Positions 13,738-22,029 of a stretch of 23,751 nt of DNA are shown piece after piece. The notes beneath the pieces are model-generated. The model was not told the DNA's origin and ran no database searches. It worked only from the letters and a program-made list of their open reading frames with translations. This DNA is from JABDDM01 sp038240295 (GTDB taxonomy: Bacteria; Bacteroidota; Ignavibacteria; Palsa-1295). The stretch is from contig JBBSDW010000034.1 in NCBI GenBank assembly GCA_038240295.1, forward strand, positions 1 through 23,751, written 5' to 3'. Positions within the stretch are counted from its first letter, which is position 1, and every line of letters begins with the position of its first letter. Made by a program: the position numbers and the translations under genes.

Positions 13738-16476
13738 ATGAAGATTCTTTCTGCGTTCCTTACTGCCGTTCTGTTCTGCTTCGCATTCACCTCGGTATTC
13801 GCACAGACGAATTCGATCTATACGCTGCATCCTCAGCCAAAGGCTTCCTTCGAGCGGCCTATTGGCGCATTCGTGATCAATGATAGCACGCCGATCGTCT
13901 TTCCGGATTTTCCATCGTCGATCACCAATCGCGCGATCGATTATTTGAATGAGTATCTGCAGAAGACCCTCGGCATTACACTGCGCACCTATTTCTCAAC
14001 TCAGCCGCACGGCACACAACCTGCGATCTACATTGGCGATGTGACTTCAAATTCTGAACTTGCCGCCCACATCGCTCGCGCGCTTCCGGCAGGTGAATCG
14101 GTGCCGGATTCCAATGGCGGCTATGTCATGGACGTTACGCCGCAGGCTCTCCTACTTTGTGGCGGCAGCTACGATGGGGACGGCCCGTTCAATGCTGTTG
14201 CTTCGCTCATTCAGTTGATGAATGTGTCGGGCAGTAGCGCATCGGTACGTGCGGCGCACATCTGGGATTTTCCCGACTACCCGATCCGAGGCTTGTGGTC
14301 GACGCATAATCTCCTCGTGCAGAGCCAGCTAAAAGGCATTGAGGGACTGGAAGATATCATGGCCGCGCACAAAATGAACACGGTCATGCAAAGTGATTTT
14401 AAACTTGGCGTGCTCGATCTCGTGCCCGACTTCTACTTTCCGAACGTGGATTCGTTCAAAGTCTACAGCACGAAGCGAAAAATAGAGATCGTGCCGAGCG
14501 TTGCGCCGGTCGGCTATGCGGAGTCGATCTTCCTGCACAATCCGAATCTTGCAGAGGGCTTCCCGGCAACAGCGACTTATCTGATGCAATCCGATTCAGG
14601 TACGCTCGTCAGCGATCCTGCCTGCACGATCCCGAATAGCGGCTTCGAGGACCATACGGGGCAGCATTTCAATGGCTGGACGTTTTATGATGGCGAAGGA
14701 AGTTTCACAACGGTAGATAATACAACCTTTCACTCCGGGGCAGCGAGCGCAAAGTGTGTCGATGCGAATTCCAATTGCCGCTTTTGCCGAACCGTGCAAA
14801 GCAAACCCTGGCATCACTATCTCCTAAGCGCCTGGATCAAGACAAGCAACTTCAACGGGAGCTTGCAGTTACTTGCGATCGGATTCGACGATAGCAATCA
14901 TTCCCGACCGCTCACATCTACACAGTTCTCATCCCATGCAAATACGAATGGGTGGACCGAGGTTCAGGTCGCGTTTAACGCACTGCAATTTCCCCATGTC
15001 AATTGCTATGTCGGAGCGTGGGGCGGGTTCAAGGGTACACTCTGGTTCGACGATTTCCAGGTACGCGAAGTCGGGATGCAAAATGTTTTGCGGCGTGGTG
15101 GTACGCCGCTGTGGGTCCGCAACGTGACCTCTGGTCAGGTATATCGCGAAGGAATTGATTTCGATACGATACGCGATCAGGTGATGCTTAGCAGTCCCGG
15201 TAGTTATCCCGTCGATCACGCTGCGCCGACAATTCATCGCACATCTTCTGGCGCGATCAGGCATGGCGACCAGCTTGCAATAAGCTATTACCATCCGCTA
15301 AGCACACTGAGCGACGAAGTTGGCGGCGGGCAGGCAGCTGCTTGCTTGTCCGATGATTCTGTATTTGCCGTCGTGCACGATCAGGATCGCCGTGTGGAAA
15401 TGCTCTATCATCCGAAAGGCTGGTTCATGCAGCACGATGAAATTCGTGTCATCGGGTGGGACTCGTCGTGCGTGAGTGAACATAAGACCTCGGCTCAAAT
15501 CCTGAGCGACAATGCGCATCGCATTGAAACCGATATTCAGACGCTGCATCCTGGTGCTGATGTTTGGGTTTGGAGCGATATGTTCGACACGCTCCACAAC
15601 GCAGTCAATAATTACTATCTCGTCAAAGACGATCTTACGGGAGACTGGAATACGCTGCCAAAGGATATTACGATCGTTAACTGGAATGGCGGCAATATGT
15701 CGAAGAGTCTACAGTTTTTTGCCGGTCATGGCTTCAAACAAATTTCATCGCCCTATTACGATGCGGGCAACACAATTGGCATGCGCGATTGGCGCAAGGC
15801 CCAGGAGAGTGTGAATGGAATTCGAGGGATGATGTATACGACGTGGGCGCAGGATTACAGTTTCCTGACGCAGCTTGCAGACTATGCGTGGGGTATCGCT
15901 CCATATATTTATCACACTCCACTTGATTCAAGTGCGCTGATCGCCCTGCATGGTCAGCCGGGGATGATCAAAGTAATGGCAGAGATCCTTCCCGATGCCT
16001 ACGATCCGAACGATAAGATCGCAAGCGCAGCGATCATTTATATCCCCCCGCATGGTGCGATCAAACAGATCATCATGACTCGCGACACAGGAAATTCCTA
16101 CGTCGGTTATATCAATACAGGCGGACCATTCCAATACAGTATCACCGCTGTCGATTCCAATGGCATTCACCGTTCAACTCCGACATACATTGTCACCGAT
16201 GTTCCTGCCTTCGTCTCCAGCACGCTAGCGGGCCAGAATGATCTGAGCGCATTTCCTAATCCTACGACAGGACGAACAACTGTAGCGCTGCCGAGCGTTG
16301 GTTCGTGGCAGGGTGAGCTCTATGACGCACTCGGCAGATCGGTCGCGACGTTCACTGAAAAGCATGCAACAAAGACGTTGCAGTTTGATCTAACCGCGTA
16401 TCCCAGCGGTGTCTACCATTTAGTGCTTCATGACGAACGCCGCACCTATCGAACGTCGCTTTCGCTCGTGCGATAA
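13738..16476 (+). CDS. Secreted GH20-like glycoside hydrolase with inserted carbohydrate-binding domain and T9SS sorting domain
   Basis: A 912-residue exported protein. Residues 1-22 form a signal peptide (MKILSAFLTAVLFCFAF, cut after VFAQ). About 30-165 resembles the GH20b domain that precedes hexosaminidase barrels (PAIYIGDVTSNSELAAHI, GGYVMDVTPQALLLCGGSYD). RGLWSTHNLLVQ near 185 begins a barrel-like region. Residues about 300-445 hold a jelly-roll CBM4/9-like insert (NSGFEDHTGQHFNGWTFYD through TLWFDDFQVREVG). The barrel resumes with an Asp-Glu pair (QHDEIRVIGW, 567-568), as in GH20 catalytic sites, then VWVWSDMFD and MMYTTWAQDYSFL. The end is a T9SS type A domain (LSAFPNPTTGRTTVALP, LYDALGRSVATF, YPSGVYHLVL). 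Large proteins of this layout also occur in Planctomycetes and Verrucomicrobia. The substrate is unknown, possibly N-acetylated glycans. ATG 13738 is preferred to the TTG at 13732. Confidence 0.82.
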   Translation: MKILSAFLTAVLFCFAFTSVFAQTNSIYTLHPQPKASFERPIGAFVINDSTPIVFPDFPSSITNRAIDYLNEYLQKTLGITLRTYFSTQPHGTQPAIYIGDVTSNSELAAHIARALPAGESVPDSNGGYVMDVTPQALLLCGGSYDGDGPFNAVASLIQLMNVSGSSASVRAAHIWDFPDYPIRGLWSTHNLLVQSQLKGIEGLEDIMAAHKMNTVMQSDFKLGVLDLVPDFYFPNVDSFKVYSTKRKIEIVPSVAPVGYAESIFLHNPNLAEGFPATATYLMQSDSGTLVSDPACTIPNSGFEDHTGQHFNGWTFYDGEGSFTTVDNTTFHSGAASAKCVDANSNCRFCRTVQSKPWHHYLLSAWIKTSNFNGSLQLLAIGFDDSNHSRPLTSTQFSSHANTNGWTEVQVAFNALQFPHVNCYVGAWGGFKGTLWFDDFQVREVGMQNVLRRGGTPLWVRNVTSGQVYREGIDFDTIRDQVMLSSPGSYPVDHAAPTIHRTSSGAIRHGDQLAISYYHPLSTLSDEVGGGQAAACLSDDSVFAVVHDQDRRVEMLYHPKGWFMQHDEIRVIGWDSSCVSEHKTSAQILSDNAHRIETDIQTLHPGADVWVWSDMFDTLHNAVNNYYLVKDDLTGDWNTLPKDITIVNWNGGNMSKSLQFFAGHGFKQISSPYYDAGNTIGMRDWRKAQESVNGIRGMMYTTWAQDYSFLTQLADYAWGIAPYIYHTPLDSSALIALHGQPGMIKVMAEILPDAYDPNDKIASAAIIYIPPHGAIKQIIMTRDTGNSYVGYINTGGPFQYSITAVDSNGIHRSTPTYIVTDVPAFVSSTLAGQNDLSAFPNPTTGRTTVALPSVGSWQGELYDALGRSVATFTEKHATKTLQFDLTAYPSGVYHLVLHDERRTYRTSLSLVR

Positions 16477-16485
16477 GCCCATGTC

Positions 16486-16505
16486 ATCCCCGCGAAGGCG
16501 GGGAT
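16486..16505. repeat. REP-like palindrome, possible bidirectional terminator
   Basis: ATCCCCGC (16486-16493) and GCGGGGAT (16498-16505) form a perfect 8-bp stem with a GAAG tetraloop, directly after the stop of the secreted GH20-like gene. This GTCATCCCCGCGAAGGCGGGGATCC phrase is a common dispersed palindrome in many bacteria. It may end transcription of the upstream gene, although the following T-run is short. Confidence 0.6.
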
Positions 16506-16557
16506 CCATCTTTAGGTCTTCAGCAATCGTCAGGCATCGTGCCGTATTTTTACGGTC

Positions 16558-17736
16558 ATGAAAGAGCGCGCCACGATTCGTGTCCTCAAGGAGAATTACC
16601 TCGCCGAGCGCGAGGCTGCCGAACAATACCGTGCGCTTGCTGCTCGTGAAAAAGATGTAAAGAGGCAAAAAATACTCCTGAAGCTTGCCGAACAGGAAGA
16701 GAATCACGCAGCACGCTGGGCAACTCGATTGAAAGCACTGGGCTCCGATGTGCCAGAGCCAAGCAGCGCGAAGATGGCGTGGAAAAAATTCGTCATGAGT
16801 TCGCTCGACGATGCCAGTGTCCTCAAGCGTCTGGAAGCTGACGAAGAAATGGCGGAAAAAAGCTATAGCAAAGTTCTCCATCAGGTTGACGACGAAGCAT
16901 TGATCGCCGAACTCGAAGAAGTCAAGCGCGAAGAAGAAGTACATGGCAAAGTTGTGCGGGCGATGTATGCCGGGGATGTTCCCTATCGGGAGCGCGAAAC
17001 GCGTTCGAAGCTCGAGACGCTCTTGAAGCGCGAACGCTGGCATGTGAAGTCGGCGAGCTGGCTCGGGGATGCCATTTACGGAGCGAACGACGGTTTGGGT
17101 GCGGTCTTCGGGATCGTGAGCGGTGTCGCGGGAGCAACAGGCGTGGCGAGCGGTCAGGGTTCTTCGAATTTTGTGTTGATCTCAGGACTCGCCGGTATGA
17201 TCGCGAGTGCGGTTTCGATGGGATCGAGTGCATATCTGGCGGCAAAATCGGAGCGCGAAGTCTTCGAAAGTGAAATGCACCGCGAGCGCGAAGAGATGGA
17301 GGAAAATCCCGAGGAAGAGATCGAAGAGCTTTCACTCATCTATCAGTTACGAGGATTTTCCGAAACCGAATCGAATGATCTGGCACGTAAGCTTGCCCAA
17401 ACTCCGGAAGAATTCTTGAAAGTCAAGGGCGCCGAAGAGTTAGGACTCTCGGAGATGAGCTTTCCTTCGCCCTGGAATTCGATGGCCTCGGGCGGCATCT
17501 CGACGGCCCTCGGCGCCTTCGTACCGCTCATTCCTTTTTTCTTTACGAGTGGCATGCATGCGATCGTTATCAGTTTCGTCATTTCGCTCGCAGCCCATTT
17601 CCTCGTAGGAGCAGCGAAGAGCATCATCACAGTACGATCCTGGTGGAAATCTGGCTTGGAAATGATGTTTGTCGGCGTGCTGGTCGCGGTGATTACCTAT
17701 GGATTGGGCGTACTGTTTCATGTTACCGAAGGTTGA
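16558..17736 (+). CDS. mbfA: Membrane-bound ferritin/VIT1 fusion, MbfA-type iron exporter
   Basis: A 392-residue inner-membrane protein with a ferritin-like (erythrin) N-terminal domain and a VIT1/CCC1 transporter C-terminal domain, as in MbfA of Alphaproteobacteria, which exports iron and protects against iron and peroxide stress. The di-iron ligands of a rubrerythrin fold can be seen: ENYLAEREAAEQYRAL (12-27), EQEENHAARW with ExxH at 47-50, EADEEMAEKSY near 93-103, and EEEVHGKV with ExxH at 126-129. The VIT1 part starts SWLGDAIYGANDGLGAVFGI (167-186), with membrane segments near 180-196, 205-228, 310-330, 334-353 and 366-386, and an acidic cytosolic segment (EMHREREEMEENPEEEIEEL) that fits the VIT1 metal-binding region. 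ATG 16558 is the only sensible start. No Fur or Irr box was recognised upstream. Confidence 0.93.
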   Translation: MKERATIRVLKENYLAEREAAEQYRALAAREKDVKRQKILLKLAEQEENHAARWATRLKALGSDVPEPSSAKMAWKKFVMSSLDDASVLKRLEADEEMAEKSYSKVLHQVDDEALIAELEEVKREEEVHGKVVRAMYAGDVPYRERETRSKLETLLKRERWHVKSASWLGDAIYGANDGLGAVFGIVSGVAGATGVASGQGSSNFVLISGLAGMIASAVSMGSSAYLAAKSEREVFESEMHREREEMEENPEEEIEELSLIYQLRGFSETESNDLARKLAQTPEEFLKVKGAEELGLSEMSFPSPWNSMASGGISTALGAFVPLIPFFFTSGMHAIVISFVISLAAHFLVGAAKSIITVRSWWKSGLEMMFVGVLVAVITYGLGVLFHVTEG

Positions 17737-17809
17737 CAATTCGGCATGCCTTGCTTAATGAGTCCATTTGCATGCGGGCGCGTTTCCATTGAAGAAAAGA
17801 ATCGCGCAA

Positions 17810-18028
17810 ATGATACTACCACCGCTGACAGGTATAATCGAAGAATCTGAAAAATATTTCGTTGCCAGTTGCCCTGAGTTGGATGTCGTTTCGCAGGGTG
17901 AGACGGCCGAGGCCGCCGAGTATAAGGTTCACGAAGCGATCGAGTTCTTGCTCGAATGCGCTGATGATATGGAAATTAGTCCCGACCGGGATCGACCTGT
18001 TTGTGTAGGCTTTCGTAACCGTGAATGA
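17810..18028 (+). CDS. HicB-like antitoxin family protein, no partner visible
   Basis: A 72-residue protein of the HicB/UPF0150 fold: IIEESEKYFVASCPELDVVS, then QGETAEAAEYKVHEAIEFLL, matching the family's G-Y-x-x-x-x-P-x-L-x-G-x-x-S-x-G-x-T pattern. HicB normally neutralises the HicA RNase, but no HicA-like frame lies upstream (MbfA ends 73 bases before) or downstream, where the next plus-strand frame stops after 18 codons. Solitary HicB-like proteins are common and may act on other targets. The frame is open from 17768, but ATG 17810 (MILPPLTG) gives the family-sized protein. Its last codons abut an orphan signal peptide on the other strand. Confidence 0.75.
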   Translation: MILPPLTGIIEESEKYFVASCPELDVVSQGETAEAAEYKVHEAIEFLLECADDMEISPDRDRPVCVGFRNRE

Positions 18029-18136
18029 CTGTGCCTGAACCTTGGAAACAACACTCACTCCGCCAAGCAACAAGAAAGTGAGCAAGACCGCGTTCCTCGA
18101 ATTGCGGCCCAAGTTAGTAGAGAGACGTGCTCTCAT
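18029..18136 (-). pseudogene. Orphan signal-peptide fragment of a lost exported protein
   Basis: From ATG 18136 the minus strand reads MRARLSTNLGRNSRN, then the hydrophobic AVLLTFLLLGGVSVV, then SKVQAQ. This is a complete Bacteroidota-style signal peptide with cleavage after QAQ. From 18028 on, the frame runs antisense to the HicB-like gene and shows no domain. A TACCTTTG promoter box lies 26 bases upstream and the leader before ATG is AT-rich. I read this as the 5' end of a secreted-protein gene whose body was replaced by or joined to the HicB-bearing segment. The full frame, 18226 to 17816, could also be expressed as a short chimera. Confidence 0.55.
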
Positions 18137-18161
18137 TTTAATTTTAGGTAAGAAGTACCAG

Positions 18162-18169
18162 CAAAGGTA
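18162..18169 (-). promoter_or_regulatory. Bacteroidota-type -7 promoter box (TACCTTTG)
   Basis: TACCTTTG on the minus strand fits TAnnTTTG and is 26 bases upstream of the orphan signal-peptide ATG at 18136. No TTTG was found at the usual -33 distance. Confidence 0.4.
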
Positions 18170-18310
18170 GTCTTGGTTGCTTGACGGACCAGACCATGAC
18201 CAATGAATTATCCAAGTGACAAACACACCAAACCAGCGGGAGTTACAATCCTCTTACCTGTCCTCGATCTCTCTGACAGATTAAACAATCTGCGACCAGA
18301 GTGCGGTGTT

Positions 18311-18395
18311 CAAACTTTATTCACTCGGCAGATTACTTTTGTCGATTTTGGGTCGTTTTCGAGGCATGCGTCCGTGTGTGTGCAAACTTTATTCA
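18311..18395 (+). repeat. Pair of 13-bp direct repeats CAAACTTTATTCA
   Basis: Perfect copies lie at 18311-18323 and 18383-18395, offset by exactly 72 bases. The flanks differ except for a few bases. Function unknown. Confidence 0.6.
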
Positions 18396-18443
18396 TAATT
18401 GTCGTCTCTGGGAATAGTAGTAAGACTCCTGTCGAGGGCCAGG

Positions 18444-18458
18444 CTGCCAAATTGGCAG
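18444..18458. repeat. Perfect palindrome CTGCCAA-A-TTGGCAG
   Basis: Two 7-base arms around one A. The size and symmetry fit an operator for a dimeric repressor, but no regulator gene is next to it and no consensus was recognised. Confidence 0.5.
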
Positions 18459-18579
18459 ACGGAAATAAATTGATCGATCGAATGGAAAAATGGGAAGCAT
18501 GCTGGAAATTACGCTGGACGCATATAAGACATAATTTTTGCACGATTCGTTCCCAGCAATCCGAGATTTTGGAGGCGCG

Positions 18580-18597
18580 CTTGAACATTTCTCCCGG
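18580..18597 (+). repeat. Left copy of an 18-bp direct repeat flanking the defence module
   Basis: CTTGAACATTTCTCCCGG occurs here and again at 23292-23309 in the same orientation, with different flanking sequence on both sides. The two copies bracket the remnant, the type ISP enzyme, the TIR gene and the small minus-strand gene. This fits an attachment-site or recombination scar, but no integrase is present between the copies. Confidence 0.65.
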
Positions 18598-18615
18598 GAC
18601 GTTTTTTTAACAGCC

Positions 18616-18632
18616 CCTCCTTTCGTAGGAGG
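18616..18632. repeat. Hairpin CCTCC/GGAGG in a common CCCCTCC...GGGG phrase
   Basis: CCTCC (18616-18620) pairs with GGAGG (18628-18632); the flanking CCCC and TTTGGGG can extend it with a bulge. Similar phrases are dispersed in many genomes as intergenic palindromes. No clear terminator T-run follows on either strand. Confidence 0.4.
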
Positions 18633-18657
18633 TTTGGGGTGGTTGAGCCCGCGCCCG

Positions 18658-18775
18658 AGCACAACGGAGATCAAAAAGCGTATCCATTCGAAGAAGTCTG
18701 GAATGACTGCGAGCTTATCTACAACGACGCCCTAACGCTCCGAGGCATCCCGCCCGAAGCCTTCTCGTATGCCCG
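18658..18775 (+). pseudogene. Remnant of the C-terminal coding end of a second type ISP restriction enzyme
   Basis: The translation DQKAYPFEEVWND-CELIYNDALTLRGIPPEAF closely parallels DQKEYPLEEVWKD and TELIYNEALTLKGIPSEAF near the 3' end of the neighbouring 1067-residue enzyme (about 21678-21825). Seventeen residues are missing in frame between the two blocks. Sequence before and after has no further match by eye. This is what remains of an earlier or parallel copy of the same gene family, left just upstream of the present one. Confidence 0.7.
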
Positions 18776-18817
18776 ATCCACTCGCCGCGCACGCACACCT
18801 GACGCCCAACCGTATAT

Positions 18818-21800
18818 TTGTCAAACGTCTGCAACCATTCGATCATTGTGCTTGAGATCAAATCTTCCCATAAGCCCGTCAAGGACTACTATAAAGCGCT
18901 CGAAACGTTTCAGCATCATGGTGTCACGAAAGAAACAACCATCAAATCTGCCTTCGGCGATCTGCTGAAATTCTATGGACGCAAACTTCGATGGACTCTC
19001 ATCGAAGAAGATACACTCACACTTAAGAACGGCAACAAAGGCTCCGTCGATGGCGCGCTGGTCGATGAGTGGGATACGCGTAAAGGATTTTGGGAAGCGA
19101 AAGATGAATCGGACGATCTCCCGAAAGAAGTAAAGAAAAAATTCGACGTTGGATATCCGCGATCCAATATCCTCTTTCAAAAGCCGACCACCGCCATTCT
19201 CTATCAGGATGGCAGCCCCATCGATACCTATGACTTAAGAAAACCCGAACGGCTGATCGCTGCCATCGAGCATTTCTTTTCCTATCATACGCAGGAGGAC
19301 CAAAAGTGGTCCGAGATCGTCGATCAGTTCAAAGAGCGCATCCCCGAATCGGCGCGGAAGGTGATCGAAATGATCGAAGAGGAAAAAAAGCCGGGCGTGA
19401 ATTCGAGGTTCAAGGCCGCATTCCAGGCATTTGCAGAGCTTTGCAGGCAGTCGATCAATCCGAATCTCGCCGATCCCGCCATCGAGGAAATGCTCGTGCA
19501 GCATTTACTCACTGCGCGCCTCTTTGCGAGCGTCTTCGATAATCCCGATTTCGTCCGCCGTAATGTGATTGCCGCCGAGATCGAAAAAGTGATCGATGCG
19601 TTAACTGCTCGAAGTTTTAACAAAGCCGATTTCTTCAAGCCCCTCGATCATTTTTATGTCGCGCTGGAGAACAAAGCCAAGTCGATCAGCGATTGGTCGC
19701 AGAAGCAGAGCTTTATCAACGTCGTCTATGAAAAGTTTTTTCAGGGCTTTTCTGTAAAGGTCGCCGATACGCATGGCATCGTCTATACGCCGCAGCCGAT
19801 CGTCGATTTTATGGTCCGAAGCGTTCAGCATATTTTAAAGACCGAGTTCGGACGCTCGCTCGCCGATGAAGGCGTGCATATTCTCGATCCATTCGTCGGC
19901 ACCGGCAACTTCATCATGCGTATCATGAAGGAGATCGCCGCAACAAGCAAGTCGAAGCTCCCGATGAAATATGCAAGCGAGCTTCATTGCAACGAGGTCA
20001 TGCTGCTGCCGTATTATATCGCCTCGATGAACATCGAGCACGAGTACTACTCGCAGACCAAGGAGTACAAACCCTTCGATGGTATCTGCCTCGTCGATAC
20101 GTTCGAACTCGCCGAACCCGCGCAGACCACAATGTTCTCAACCGAGAACACCGAAAGAGTCGAGAAGCAAAAGAAGGCGCCGATCTTTGTTATTGTAGGG
20201 AACCCGCCGTATAATGCGGGACAGGTGAATGAGAACGACAATAACAAGAATCGAAAATACGAGGTGATCGATAGTAAGGTGGTTGAGACTTACGCCCGTG
20301 ATTCGCGTGCGAATCTAAAAATTCAACTGAATGACCCATACGTAAAAGCATTTCGATTCGCATCCAATCGAATCCTGCAAAATGGAGAAGGAATTGTAGC
20401 TTTCGTCTCCAATAATAGCTTCTTAGACGACATGGCTTTTGACGGGATGCGACTACACTTGGAGAAGGATTTTGACGAACTCTATCTGCTTGACTTAGGC
20501 GGAAATGTTCGAAAGAACCCTAAACTTTCTGGGACAACGCATAACGTCTTTGGGATTCAAGTCGGTGTCGCGATAAATCTCTTAGTCAAACGTAGTGAGA
20601 AAGTAAAGAAGCAAGGCACCATACGGTACGCGCGGGTAGACGGATTTTGGAAGAAGGAAGAGAAATATCGCTTCCTGAACAGCCATGCCGGAGTAGGCGA
20701 GATTGATTGGACGACTATCAACCCTGATCTAAAGAAGACATGGTTTACTGAAGATCTCCACTCTGAGTTCGAAACGTTTACACCGCTCGGGATTAAGGCG
20801 CACACTGGGAATCTTCCACAATCGGTCTTCCGCGTTTTCAGTAACGGGATCAAAACGAACCGCGATTACTGGGTATACAATTTTGATCGGAAGGCACTGG
20901 GCACTAATGTCCACAATCTTATTAGTGCTTACAATCAAGAGGTGAGGCGATACCAAGAGGCTGGTTCTCCTGAAAGGGTGGACGATTTCGTCACAAACGA
21001 CGAGTCGCGGATAAAGTGGAGCGGTGACCTTAAGGTCTACCTTACGCAAGGCAAGGTTGGAAGGTTTGACGAGACAAAGATCAGGGCTGCCGCTTATCGA
21101 CCGTTCACTCGGAATTTTTTGTACTTTGATCGACTCATTAATAACAGCATTTACAATTTACATCACATTTTTCCAACAATTGAAAGTGAAAGGGAGAATA
21201 GCGTCATATGGGTTAAGGTAGGTTCGGACTGGCCAATGTTTGCCTTGGCCACTAACAAGCTCCCAGATTTGCTGCCACAAGGAGGATCTCAATGCTTCCC
21301 ATTCTACACCTACGACGAGGATGGGAGCAACCGGCGTGAGAACATTACCGATTGGGCGCTGAACGAATTCCGCACCCGCATCGGTAGCGCTGCATCAAAG
21401 CTGTCCGAAAAAAATAGCGTCGAAACAAAGCCAACCACAAAAAAGCCAAAAGCAAAAGTATCTGCCGACACAAACCAATCGGGCGCCAGAGAGATCGGCA
21501 AATGGGATATCTTCCACTACGTCTACGGTCTGCTGCACCAACCGGAATACCGTACGAGATACGCAGCCAATCTCCGCCGCGAACTTCCGCGCATCCCGAT
21601 CCCCGAGGAGGCGGCCACGTTCTGGAAATTCGCGGACGCCGGAAAGCGTCTCGCCGAGCTGCATGTCCATTACGAAGATCAAAAAGAGTATCCGCTTGAA
21701 GAAGTCTGGAAGGATGGCCTCGGCCTCGATTTCCGCGTAACAAAAATGAGGCTCTCGAAAGATAAAACCGAGCTGATCTACAACGAAGCGCTAACGCTCA

Positions 21801-22021
21801 AAGGCATCCCGTCTGAAGCCTTCGAATACCGCTTAGGCAACCGCTCCGCCCTCGAATGGATCATCGACCAATACCAAATCTCCACCGACAAACGCTCCGG
21901 CATCACCAACGACCCAAACAGAGAAGACGACCCGCAGTACATCCTGCGGTTGATCCGGAAGATTGTTTTCGTATCTTTGGAGACGGTTGCGATCCTAGCG
22001 ACTTTTACTTTCTGCATATGA
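18818..22021 (+). CDS. Single-chain type IIG/ISP restriction-modification enzyme
   Basis: A 1067-residue enzyme that combines nuclease, adenine methyltransferase and target recognition. The N-terminal domain has a PD-(D/E)xK-type core (GSVDGALVDEW with Asp 78, GFWEAKD with Glu 93 and Lys 95). A helical linker follows (KAAFQAFAELCRQSINPNLAD). The methyltransferase part contains GIVYTPQPIVDFMVR, motif I DPFVGTGNFIMR (from 357) and motif IV GNPPYNAG (462-465), the N6-adenine signature. Residues about 470-840 are the specificity region, AT-richer than the flanks, and the C-terminus returns to conserved sequence (DIFHYVYGLLHQPEYRTRYA). There is no helicase domain, unlike LlaGI-type ISP enzymes. 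The start is uncertain: TTG 18818 or GTG 18848. The tail after VSLETV looks altered. The TIR gene begins nine bases after the stop, so the two may be cotranscribed. Confidence 0.88.
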   Translation: MSNVCNHSIIVLEIKSSHKPVKDYYKALETFQHHGVTKETTIKSAFGDLLKFYGRKLRWTLIEEDTLTLKNGNKGSVDGALVDEWDTRKGFWEAKDESDDLPKEVKKKFDVGYPRSNILFQKPTTAILYQDGSPIDTYDLRKPERLIAAIEHFFSYHTQEDQKWSEIVDQFKERIPESARKVIEMIEEEKKPGVNSRFKAAFQAFAELCRQSINPNLADPAIEEMLVQHLLTARLFASVFDNPDFVRRNVIAAEIEKVIDALTARSFNKADFFKPLDHFYVALENKAKSISDWSQKQSFINVVYEKFFQGFSVKVADTHGIVYTPQPIVDFMVRSVQHILKTEFGRSLADEGVHILDPFVGTGNFIMRIMKEIAATSKSKLPMKYASELHCNEVMLLPYYIASMNIEHEYYSQTKEYKPFDGICLVDTFELAEPAQTTMFSTENTERVEKQKKAPIFVIVGNPPYNAGQVNENDNNKNRKYEVIDSKVVETYARDSRANLKIQLNDPYVKAFRFASNRILQNGEGIVAFVSNNSFLDDMAFDGMRLHLEKDFDELYLLDLGGNVRKNPKLSGTTHNVFGIQVGVAINLLVKRSEKVKKQGTIRYARVDGFWKKEEKYRFLNSHAGVGEIDWTTINPDLKKTWFTEDLHSEFETFTPLGIKAHTGNLPQSVFRVFSNGIKTNRDYWVYNFDRKALGTNVHNLISAYNQEVRRYQEAGSPERVDDFVTNDESRIKWSGDLKVYLTQGKVGRFDETKIRAAAYRPFTRNFLYFDRLINNSIYNLHHIFPTIESERENSVIWVKVGSDWPMFALATNKLPDLLPQGGSQCFPFYTYDEDGSNRRENITDWALNEFRTRIGSAASKLSEKNSVETKPTTKKPKAKVSADTNQSGAREIGKWDIFHYVYGLLHQPEYRTRYAANLRRELPRIPIPEEAATFWKFADAGKRLAELHVHYEDQKEYPLEEVWKDGLGLDFRVTKMRLSKDKTELIYNEALTLKGIPSEAFEYRLGNRSALEWIIDQYQISTDKRSGITNDPNREDDPQYILRLIRKIVFVSLETVAILATFTFCI

Positions 22022-22029
22022 GTTGACAA

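Larger units (their letters stand above)
18170..18657. other. Gene-free stretch rich in small repeats
   Basis: No convincing gene on either strand. The plus frame at 18203-18610 has an irregular composition and no domain. The stretch holds a 13-bp direct repeat (18311 and 18383), a 7-1-7 palindrome (18444-18458), the left copy of the 18-bp repeat (18580) and a G/C-rich hairpin (18616-18632). It looks like a recombination-scarred boundary between the HicB area and the defence module. Confidence 0.5.

Noticed and set aside
16420..17043. 207-residue minus-strand open frame over the start of the MbfA-type gene
   Set aside because: Antisense to clear ferritin-like motifs; a shadow frame.
18026..18080. 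Possible HicA toxin after the HicB-like gene
   Set aside because: The only nearby frame is 18 codons long with no HicA motif.
18203..18610. 135-residue plus-strand open frame
   Set aside because: Contains the direct repeats and the left 18-bp repeat, has no recognisable fold and does not look like coding sequence.
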